Positions 1 to 6,309 of a stretch of 40,869 nt of DNA are shown piece after piece. This DNA is from Streptomyces rochei (lineage in GTDB: Bacteria > Actinomycetota > Actinomycetes > Streptomycetales > Streptomycetaceae). The stretch spans positions 1-40,869 of the forward strand of contig MUMD01000094.1 of assembly GCA_002155895.1 (NCBI GenBank), written 5' to 3'. The position numbers and the translations under genes were made by a program. How positions within the stretch are numbered: the stretch's first letter is position 1; each line of letters opens with the position of its first letter. Under the pieces are notes generated by a model that was not told the DNA's origin, ran no database searches, and was given only the letters and a program-made list of their open reading frames with translations.

Positions 1-896
1 TGCCCCGCCGCATCGACGACGGGACCGCCGAGGTACTGGCCCAGCTCGACCTCGGACTCCTCGTCGTCGATGCGGCGGGGCAGGTCGACGACGACCGTGC
101 CGCCCCCGCGCCGGGCCGCGGCGAGCACCGCGCGGACGGCCTGGGGCGGGACGGCGACACGGTCACCGCGGTCCCAGCTCAGGACCCGCAGCCCGTGCAG
201 CTCGGGCAGTGACTCCTCCAGGGCGCCCCCGCCGACCCTGCCGCGCGAGGCCGCGAACGCGGGCCACCTCAGTCCCTCGGCGGTCTCTCCCCCGAGCAGG
301 ACGTCGAGGCCGCCGCCCAGCGGATCGGCGTCCACCAGGAGGCTGCGCAGCCCCTCGCGCGCGGCGGTGACGGCGAGCGCGCAGGCCAGGGTGGAGGCCC
401 CGGCGCCGCCCCGGCCGCCGATGACGCCGACGGTGAGAGCAGGCCGGCCGACGCCCTCGGCGACGTCGGCGATGCGGTCGACGAGCCACTGCTCGCCGTC
501 GGGCAGGACCAGGACGTGGTCGGCGCCGATCTCGACGGCCCGCTGCCAGACTCCCGGGTCGTCCTGATCGCGGCTCACCAGCACCACTCCGCGCCTGCGC
601 GCGGCGCCGCGCACGCGTCGTGCGGCGTCGTCGCCGACGAGGACGAGCGGCGCGGCCTCCCAGCCGCCCGGGGCCGTCCCGGGCCCCGGTGGCGGCGCTG
701 GTGGCCGGGACGTCAGCGGCGAGGGGGGTGCCGGGCGCGCCGTCGGCACCGAGTGGTGCACTTCGGGTGTCGCGCCGGCCGCCGCGCACAGGCGCAGCAG
801 GTCGTCGAGGAGCTCGGTGTCCTCGGTGACGATGAGCGGCCCGCCGCGTCGCGCCGCGGCGGTGTGCGTCGGTTCGTGGTCGATGGTCCCGGTCAT
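1..896 (-). CDS. ssd: Septum-site-determining protein Ssd (CpaE/MinD-like), 3' end outside window
   Basis: This is an Ssd/CpaE-type MinD-superfamily protein; family members act in septum regulation and sit beside Tad-type pilus genes. 298 codons are visible from the ATG at 896 and the frame runs off the left edge. An AAGGGGG ribosome site lies about 7 nt before the ATG. Residues 1-80 are a variable Pro/Ala-rich stretch. A Rossmann-like receiver-type part follows, and the ATPase fold starts near 155. The P-loop region reads GGRGGAGAST (160-169), so both lysines expected of a deviant Walker A (KGGxxGK) are absent. LLVDADPLGGG (186-196) is the Walker A' or switch segment. The gene is divergent from the HAD phosphatase gene. 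As I recall, the S. coelicolor homologue is SCO3557. The family call is firm; ATP hydrolysis is doubtful. Confidence 0.85.
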   Translation of the reverse strand, partial: MTGTIDHEPTHTAAARRGGPLIVTEDTELLDDLLRLCAAAGATPEVHHSVPTARPAPPSPLTSRPPAPPPGPGTAPGGWEAAPLVLVGDDAARRVRGAARRRGVVLVSRDQDDPGVWQRAVEIGADHVLVLPDGEQWLVDRIADVAEGVGRPALTVGVIGGRGGAGASTLACALAVTAAREGLRSLLVDADPLGGGLDVLLGGETAEGLRWPAFAASRGRVGGGALEESLPELHGLRVLSWDRGDRVAVPPQAVRAVLAAARRGGGTVVVDLPRRIDDEESEVELGQYLGGPVVDAAG

Positions 897-1506
897 GGCT
901 GCGTCCCCCTTCGCCGCGACTGTCGCGTCGCGGTCGGTGTCCCATGTCTCGCGCGGCCCTTCCGGTGCCGCCTTTCGGGCCGTCCGAGGACCGGCCGGCC
1001 CTACCCGTCCGGCAAAGGGAACCGGCGTCGGAACTCGGCGCGGCCCGGACGTGTGGGAATCACGGTGCGGCGATCCGGGAAATCGTGTGGATCTTGGTCC
1101 AAAACTGTGGACAACTCGACGGCTGTGAATATCGCCGTCACCCGAACCGGTGAGCCCCGCACCGTTCCCGGACCCCCCCCCGATCCACCCCGCGCGCGAC
1201 ACCCGGAGAGCAGCCCGACGATTACATTGAGTCACCGACCATGGACATGACATCAAGCGGGGTCGACCTCACCGCTGAACGGTCCACAGGGCGGCCGGAG
1301 AGCGGAAAACCCGTCCGGACATGCGACGACCCCCGCCGGGGGGGAGAGCGGGGGTCGTCTCCACGGCCGACTCGGGGGGGGAGGAGTCGGACCGGGTTAG
1401 CACGGTCGCGAACGATCCGTGACTTCCATGGTGTACCCGAGAGCCTTCTCAGGCAAACCCACGCGCCCCACCTTACGCCGAATGGGCTGCGCCTATGCTC
1501 GGGGGC
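897..1506. other. Divergent intergenic region with tandem hairpins and a DnaA-box 9-mer
   Basis: This 600-base gap separates ssd (minus) from the HAD phosphatase (plus). I see no ORF in it with convincing codon use and start. It holds a TTGTCCACA 9-mer on the minus strand (1106-1114), two adjacent hairpins with G-rich loops (1326-1358 and 1367-1390), and a -10-like TATGCT (1494-1499) just ahead of the HAD gene. Confidence 0.6.
1326..1390. repeat. Two tandem hairpins with G-tract loops
   Basis: Hairpin 1 pairs ACGACCCCCGC (1326-1336) with GCGGGGGTCGT (1348-1358), an 11-bp stem around a G-rich loop. Hairpin 2 pairs CCGACTC (1367-1373) with GAGTCGG (1384-1390), again around a run of Gs. They lie between divergent genes, so they are not an ordinary gene terminator. 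They could end a short unannotated transcript or act in the 5' leader of one gene. Confidence 0.6.
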
Positions 1507-2361
1507 GTGGAAAACCACTCCTCGCCCCACTCCAAGGCGCACTCCCGGCCCCGCACGGCGGCCTTCTTCGACCTGGACAAGACGGTCATCGCGAAGTCGA
1601 GCACGCTCACCTTCAGCAAGTCGTTCTACCAAGGCGGACTGATCAACCGCAGGGCCGTCCTGCGTACGGCGTATGCCCAGTTCGTCTTCCTCGCGGGCGG
1701 AGCCGACCACGACCAGATGGAGCGGATGCGCAAGTACCTCTCCGCCCTGTGCCGCGGCTGGGACGTCCAGTTGGTCAAGGAACTCGTCGCCGAGACACTG
1801 CACGACCTGATCGACCCGATCATCTACGACGAGGCCGCCTCGCTGATCGAGGAGCACCACACCGCCGGCCGCGACGTCGTGATCGTCTCCACGTCGGGCG
1901 CCGAGGTCGTCGAGCCCATCGGCGAACTGCTCGGCGCGGACCGGGTGGTGGCCACGCGCATGGTCGTGGGCGAGGACGGCCGCTTCACCGGGGAGGTGGA
2001 GTACTACGCCTACGGCCCCACCAAGGCGGAGGCCGTCCGGGGGCTGGCCGAGTCCGAGGGGTACGACCTGAGCCGCTGCTACGCCTACAGCGACTCGGCG
2101 ACGGACCTGCCCATGCTCGAGTCCGTCGGCCACCCCCACGCGGTCAACCCGGACCGGGCCCTGCGCCGAGAGGCCCTCGCCCGCGAGTGGCCGATCCTCG
2201 ATTTCCACCGTCCGGTACGGCTGAAGCAGCGGATCAGGGGAATCTCCGTGCCGCCGCGACCGGCGCTCGTCGCCGCCGCCGCCCTGGGAGCCGCGGCGGC
2301 CACCGCAGGGCTCGTCTGGTTCGCGAGCCGCCGCCGCTCCTCGGCCACGGCCGCGGCCTGA
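1507..2361 (+). CDS. HAD-IB family (SerB-like) phosphatase with C-terminal membrane anchor
   Basis: This is a haloacid-dehalogenase superfamily phosphatase, subclass IB. With the GTG start at 1507, motif I is DLDKT (D22, D24), motif II is the serine/threonine of VIVSTSG (about 128), and motif IV is YSDSATD (D196, D200), so all catalytic elements are present. The last 30 residues form an Ala-rich hydrophobic segment followed by RRR, which suggests a single C-terminal membrane anchor. The start was chosen because a -10-like TATGCT (1494-1499) lies 7 nt before the GTG, the usual leaderless arrangement; an in-frame ATG at 1495 overlaps that -10 and is the alternative. The substrate is unknown. 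The S. coelicolor counterpart is, from memory, SCO3558, annotated as morphological differentiation-associated. Confidence 0.88.
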   Translation: MENHSSPHSKAHSRPRTAAFFDLDKTVIAKSSTLTFSKSFYQGGLINRRAVLRTAYAQFVFLAGGADHDQMERMRKYLSALCRGWDVQLVKELVAETLHDLIDPIIYDEAASLIEEHHTAGRDVVIVSTSGAEVVEPIGELLGADRVVATRMVVGEDGRFTGEVEYYAYGPTKAEAVRGLAESEGYDLSRCYAYSDSATDLPMLESVGHPHAVNPDRALRREALAREWPILDFHRPVRLKQRIRGISVPPRPALVAAAALGAAAATAGLVWFASRRRSSATAAA

Positions 2362-2375
2362 CCCGGCGCGTCCCC

Positions 2376-2399
2376 GGGCGCCGCGACGCGTCGGCGCCC
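2376..2399 (+). terminator. Hairpin after the HAD phosphatase gene
   Basis: GGGCGCCG (2376-2383) pairs with CGGCGCCC (2392-2399) 15 bases after the stop codon. There is no T-tract, which is common for Streptomyces terminators. Confidence 0.5.
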
Positions 2400-2449
2400 C
2401 GTCATCGGCCCGCCGCGCCCTTTTATGGGCGTATGAGCGTGAAAGTAAA

Positions 2450-2468
2450 GAAGTGCGGTGCGCACTTC
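2450..2468. repeat. 8-bp inverted repeat with 3-nt loop
   Basis: GAAGTGCG (2450-2457), GTG loop, CGCACTTC (2461-2468) is a perfect inverted repeat upstream of the 6S-like RNA. It could be an operator or a small RNA hairpin; I do not recognise a regulator for it. Confidence 0.5.
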
Positions 2469-2539
2469 CGCTTGTTGCGGCCCAGGAGTACAAAGGAGTC
2501 AACGGCCCGCGAGACCAAGGACATCCGAAAGGATCACCT

Positions 2540-2730
2540 TAAAACGCATGTGGCCCCACGGACCGAAGCATGGACATCGGGCACCCACGCGACGTCGACC
2601 CGTCGATTACGGGCCAGCCGCACCAGGTGACGGGCAAAGTACCCGACCTGATGGGCAACATATCGAGGACGCTTGGTAACCCGGTGGTCATGCCAGCGGC
2701 GGTACGGATTCCCGTACCGCCGCATCTCTT
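2540..2730 (+). ncRNA. ssrS: Probable 6S RNA (ssrS / scr3559-like)
   Basis: 6S RNA binds housekeeping RNA polymerase by mimicking an open promoter. In S. coelicolor it has been reported in the SCO3558-SCO3559 gap, which is this gap. The sequence folds as the family does. A long interrupted closing stem pairs 2568-2598 with 2663-2693. The bubble's 5' strand carries a small hairpin (CCCGT 2599-2603 with ACGGG 2609-2613), and its 3' strand is about 2651-2662. The apical stem-loop pairs 2624-2634 with 2642-2650, with a two-base bulge. A 12-bp perfect hairpin (2696-2723) followed by a T-rich run ends it and sets the plus strand. Base use is less GC-biased than in neighbouring genes. The 5' end is uncertain by tens of bases. 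The remaining bases of the 2362-2755 gap hold a further hairpin (2450-2468) and no convincing gene. Confidence 0.65.
2696..2730 (+). terminator. Intrinsic terminator of the 6S-like RNA
   Basis: A 12-bp perfect stem (2696-2707 with 2712-2723) and ATTC loop is followed by ATCTCTTT. It may also serve the convergent Fic-like gene, which ends at 2756 on the other strand. Confidence 0.75.
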
Positions 2731-2755
2731 TGTCCACAGGCGGGCGCCCGTAGCG

Positions 2756-3580
2756 TCACGCCGCCCCGCGCTGCAGTGCCTCGCACACCGCCGTCGACTC
2801 GCGCGCGCCCAGCTCGACCGCGCGCCCGCAGTGGGCGATCCACGCGGCCATCCCCTCCGGGGTGCCGGACACGTACCCGTCGAGGGCCGCGAGATAGGCC
2901 GCCCGGCCCAGCTCCGCGTGGCCGACCTCGGCGGCGCAGACCGACTTCGGGTCGAGGCCGCTGCCGACCAGCACGATGCGTTCGGCCGCCCGCGCGACCA
3001 GGCCGTTGTGCGAGGTGAAGGGCCGCAGCGCCAGCAGCTCGCCGTGCACGACGGCCGCCGTCACCAGCGCCGGCGCGGAACCGCCCGCCATGACCAGACC
3101 GGCCAGGCCGTCCAGCCGGCCGTGCGCCTCCTCGGCGCCGGGCAGGGGCAGCTCGACGAGCGGTTCGTCTACCCGCTCACCCGCCTGGCGGGGCCGCCCC
3201 ACCTGGTCGGCCTTGTCCGCCGCCGCCACCAGGTGCAGCCGGGCCAGCACCCGCAGCGGGGACTGCCGCCAGATGGACAGCAGCTGACCGGCCTCGGCGG
3301 TCAGCCGCAGCGCCGCGCCCACCACGCGCGCCTCGTCGTCGCCGCTGAAGTCGGTCCGCCTGCGCACCTCCTCCAGGGCCCAGTCCGCCCCGGACAGCGC
3401 CGCCGAGCCCCGTGCGCCGCGCAGTGCGGCCTCGGAGGTGATCTCGTTGCTGCGGCGCCGCATGATCCGGTGGCCGTAGACGCGGTCCACGGCCTTGCGT
3501 ACGGACTCCACGGACTCGGCCACGCCGGGCAGTTCGCCCAGGGCCGCGAGCGGATCGGCGGTCGCGCCTGTCGTACTCAT
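2756..3580 (-). CDS. Fic/DOC-related protein with degenerate active-site motif
   Basis: This 274-residue protein is all-alpha and related to Fic-domain proteins, which usually transfer AMP to a target hydroxyl. The canonical active loop HPFxxGNGRxxR appears here at 186-197 as RPFTSHNGLVAR. The catalytic His, the first Gly and the first Arg are lost; P187, F188, N192, G193 and R197 remain. Catalysis by the normal route is therefore unlikely. S. coelicolor annotation of this gene as an oxidoreductase (SCO3559, from memory) is not supported by what I see. The ATG at 3580 was chosen because TAGGGT (3588-3593 on the minus strand) sits 7 nt before it, a leaderless promoter; a longer reading from 3616 is possible but would overlap this promoter. 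It is divergent from the ATPase gene at 3692. Confidence 0.75.
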   Translation of the reverse strand: MSTTGATADPLAALGELPGVAESVESVRKAVDRVYGHRIMRRRSNEITSEAALRGARGSAALSGADWALEEVRRRTDFSGDDEARVVGAALRLTAEAGQLLSIWRQSPLRVLARLHLVAAADKADQVGRPRQAGERVDEPLVELPLPGAEEAHGRLDGLAGLVMAGGSAPALVTAAVVHGELLALRPFTSHNGLVARAAERIVLVGSGLDPKSVCAAEVGHAELGRAAYLAALDGYVSGTPEGMAAWIAHCGRAVELGARESTAVCEALQRGAA

Positions 3581-3691
3581 GAGTACGACCCTACGCACCC
3601 CGGCGCCGCGCCCCACGAATGAGTGGTCTTCTTCACGCCCCCGAGGACTCGCGCGCCACGCACAGACAGCGCCCCACTACGCTTCGTGAAC

Positions 3692-4672
3692 ATGAAAATT
3701 GCTTTCGTCGGGAAGGGCGGCAGCGGCAAGACCACCCTGTCCTCCCTGTTCATCCGCCACCTCGCCGCCACCGGGGCGCCCGTCGTCGCCATCGACGCCG
3801 ACATCAACCAGCACCTGGGGGCCGCGCTGGGCCTCGACGAGGCGGAGGCGGCGGGGCTGCCCGCGATGGGAGAGCACCTGCCCCTGATCAAGGACCACCT
3901 GCGCGGGACCAATCCGCGCATCGCCTCCGCCGCGGAAATGATCAAGACGACCCCGCCCGGCGAGGGTTCGCGCCTGCTGCGGGTGCGCGAGGACAACCCG
4001 GTCTACGACGCCTGCGCCCGGCCGGTGCGGCTCGACCCGGGTGCCGTCCGCCTGATGGTCACCGGGCGCTTCACGGAGGACGACCTGGGCGTCGCCTGCT
4101 ACCACTCCAAGACGGGAGCGGTGGAGCTGTGCCTGAACCACCTGGTCGACGGACGCGACGAGTACGTCGTGGTCGACATGACCGCGGGCTCGGACTCGTT
4201 CGCCTCCGGCATGTTCACCCGCTTCGACGTCACCTTCCTCGTCGCCGAGCCGACCCGGAAGGGGGTGTCGGTCTACCGGCAGTACAAGGAGTACGCCCGC
4301 GACTTCGGCGTCACCCTGAAGGTCGTCGGGAACAAGGTGCAGGGGCCGGACGACCTCGACTTCCTCCGCGACGAGGTGGGGGACGACCTCCTGACGACCG
4401 TCGGCCACTCGGACTGGGTGCGCGCCATGGAGAAGGGCCGCCAGCCCCGGTTCGAGCTTCTGGAGGAGGCCAACCGCGAGGCGCTGCGCACCCTGACGGC
4501 GGCCGCCGACGCCGCGTACGGGGCACGGGACTGGGCGCGCTACACGCGCCAGATGGTCCACTTCCACCTCAAGAACGCCCGCAGCTGGGGCAACGAGCGC
4601 ACCGGGGCCGACCTGGCGGCGCAGGTCGACCCCGGATTCGTGCTCGGCGAGACGGTCGCCGCCCCGGCGTGA
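3692..4672 (+). CDS. CooC/MinD-like P-loop ATPase
   Basis: This 326-residue SIMIBI-class ATPase resembles CooC, which loads nickel into carbon monoxide dehydrogenase, and other MinD-type metal-centre chaperones. Residues 1-14 hold a deviant Walker A, KIAFVGKGGSGKTT, with the signature lysine K7 and catalytic lysine K12. VVAIDADINQ near 30-39 is the Walker A' segment, and VVVDMTAGSD around 156-165 is the Walker B region. No CO dehydrogenase, hydrogenase or nickel gene is nearby, so the client is unknown. The ATG at 3692 opens directly on the P-loop strand; TACGCT (3678-3683) lies 8 nt upstream and may be a leaderless -10. A longer in-frame reading from 3623 has no support. The gene is convergent with the NodB-like gene, 21 bases away. 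Confidence 0.82.
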   Translation: MKIAFVGKGGSGKTTLSSLFIRHLAATGAPVVAIDADINQHLGAALGLDEAEAAGLPAMGEHLPLIKDHLRGTNPRIASAAEMIKTTPPGEGSRLLRVREDNPVYDACARPVRLDPGAVRLMVTGRFTEDDLGVACYHSKTGAVELCLNHLVDGRDEYVVVDMTAGSDSFASGMFTRFDVTFLVAEPTRKGVSVYRQYKEYARDFGVTLKVVGNKVQGPDDLDFLRDEVGDDLLTTVGHSDWVRAMEKGRQPRFELLEEANREALRTLTAAADAAYGARDWARYTRQMVHFHLKNARSWGNERTGADLAAQVDPGFVLGETVAAPA

Positions 4673-4693
4673 GGCCGGCGGCCGCGCCGGACG

Positions 4694-5983
4694 CTACCCC
4701 TTGGCGGCCGGGGCCCCGGGCACTCCTTTCGGCGCCGGTGCGGGGTCGGCCGACAGGAGGGAGGCCCAGCCCTTCTTCGGTGCCTCACCGACGCCCAGGG
4801 TGCGCAGCTTCTTCAGGACCTTCGGGTCCTGGGCGTCCAGCCAGTCCACCAGCTGCCGGAAGGAGACGCAGCGCACCTCCTCCTTGGTGCACACCGTCTC
4901 GATGACCTCCTCGACCGCGCGCATGTAGGTGCCGCCGTTCCAGGACTCGAAGTGGTTGCCGATGATCAGCGGCGCCCGGTTGCCGTCGTAGGCGCGCTGG
5001 AAGCCCTGGAGCAGGCCGTCGCGCATCTGGTCGCCCCAGAACTCGTGCTTGGCCGGGTCGCCCTGGGTGGTGGTGCCCGACTGGTTGACCATGAAGTTGT
5101 AGTCCATGGTGAGCTGTTCGAAGGTGTGCCCCGGGAAGGGGACGAGCTGCATCGACAGGTCCCACAGGCCGCCCTCCTTCTTCTTCGGCCAGACCTGGTT
5201 GTTCACGCCGCTGCTGTCGTAGCGGAAGCCCATGTCAGTGGCGGCCTTGACGAAGTTCTCCTGCCCTTCGAGGCAGGGAGTGCGGGCGCCGATCAGCTCC
5301 TTGTCGTAGTCGAAGGGCAGCGGCGCCGCGTTCTTCGACCCGGTGTTGGACTTCCAGGTCTTCACGAACTGCTTGGCCTGCCGGATCTCGTTCTTCCACT
5401 CCTCGACGGACCACTCGCCGACCCCGCCGCCGGGGCCGCAGAAGTGCCCGTTGAAGTGGGTGCCGATCTCGTTGCCCTCCTGCCAGGCCAGCCGCAGCTG
5501 CTCGACGGTGTCGGCGATGCCCTGCTCGTCGTTGAAGCCGATGTCGGAGCGGCCCGGTGAGTGCTGCGGCGGCCGGTACAGGTCCCGCTTCTCCTCGGGC
5601 AGCATGTACACGCCGCTCAGGAAGTACGTCATCGTGGCGTTGTTCTCCTTGGCCACCTCACGGAAGTGGGAGAACAGCTTCTGGCTGTCCTCGCCCGCCC
5701 CGTCCCAGGAGAACACCACGAACTGCGGGGGCTTCTGACCGGGCTTGAGGCGCTCGGGCCGGGGCAGGTGCGGCTGGGCCCCGGTGTAGGCGGTGGAGCC
5801 GTCGCCGATCAGCCGGACCGCGTTCCTGGGGGCCGGCGCCGCCTTTCCCTTCTCCTTCTCCTTCGAGCCCTGGGGCCCGTCACCGGAACCGGTACCACTG
5901 CCGAGCGCGCAACCGGCGAGCGACGCGGCGCAGAGCGCGGCCGCGACCACGGTGCGCGTGGCGATCCTGCGGGTGGCGGCCAT
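4694..5983 (-). CDS. NodB-like polysaccharide deacetylase-family lipoprotein
   Basis: This is a secreted lipoprotein with a divergent polysaccharide-deacetylase (NodB) fold. The N terminus has a short basic part, a hydrophobic stretch and the lipobox LAGC with C25 as the lipidation site. Residues 26-60 form a charged linker. The fold begins at QFVVFSWDGAGED (87-99). The usual TFDDG is changed, leaving D94 but not the second adjacent Asp. The metal motif HxxxH is present as HFNGH (176-180), and GARTPC later resembles the R-x-P motif. The C terminus is rich in Pro and Ala. The ATG at 5983 was chosen over the longer 6094 reading because AAGGTGG lies about 7 nt upstream and the signal peptide starts there. 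The likely role is envelope glycan modification, although one catalytic residue is altered. Confidence 0.82.
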   Translation of the reverse strand: MAATRRIATRTVVAAALCAASLAGCALGSGTGSGDGPQGSKEKEKGKAAPAPRNAVRLIGDGSTAYTGAQPHLPRPERLKPGQKPPQFVVFSWDGAGEDSQKLFSHFREVAKENNATMTYFLSGVYMLPEEKRDLYRPPQHSPGRSDIGFNDEQGIADTVEQLRLAWQEGNEIGTHFNGHFCGPGGGVGEWSVEEWKNEIRQAKQFVKTWKSNTGSKNAAPLPFDYDKELIGARTPCLEGQENFVKAATDMGFRYDSSGVNNQVWPKKKEGGLWDLSMQLVPFPGHTFEQLTMDYNFMVNQSGTTTQGDPAKHEFWGDQMRDGLLQGFQRAYDGNRAPLIIGNHFESWNGGTYMRAVEEVIETVCTKEEVRCVSFRQLVDWLDAQDPKVLKKLRTLGVGEAPKKGWASLLSADPAPAPKGVPGAPAAKG

Positions 5984-6309
5984 GTTCCGCCCACCTTCTT
6001 CCTTCTCTCGGGCCAACGCCGACGAGGGCGATGTCGGGTGCATCGGGTGCTGCGCCGGGGATGTCGACGTCAGCGCCGTCAAGGTGGCACGCATGCGAGA
6101 GGGAATTAGTACGACAAGCCGATGAAATTCATTGATTCACCCACTTGAGCAGCGCATTACTCCATTTGCGCGAAAAGTCTATGCCTCGTCTTTACTCTGA
6201 ATTACGATCCGTTTACTGAGCGCGACCGCGAGAGCGTTCACCAGCGCTCATCTCGTACGTACCGAGCGCCCGCCGGGTGCTCGGGTCCCGCCGCTGTAGG
6301 AGACGGGAA
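5984..6309. other. AT-richer divergent promoter region
   Basis: This 326-base gap lies between the lipoprotein gene (minus) and the SulP-carbonic anhydrase gene (plus). Bases 6105-6220 are clearly less GC-rich than the surroundings, as expected for promoters. I could not pick a -35/-10 pair with confidence for either gene and see no ORF of its own. Confidence 0.5.

Noticed and set aside
163..945. Minus-strand 260-residue Arg/Gly-rich frame
   Set aside because: It is a shifted frame of ssd, whose own frame runs off the window edge and has the motifs and a ribosome site.
2531..2540. GGATCACCTT resembling the 3' end of 16S rRNA
   Set aside because: A ten-base match without surrounding rRNA sequence; coincidence.
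2433..2630. Small ORF in the HAD/Fic gap (ATG at 2433, 65 residues)
   Set aside because: It overlaps the 6S-like fold, has poor GC3 bias and lacks a ribosome site.
2570..3622. Long plus-strand frame antisense to the Fic-like gene
   Set aside because: Most of it mirrors the minus-strand gene's codon bias, and the 5' part is explained by the RNA fold.
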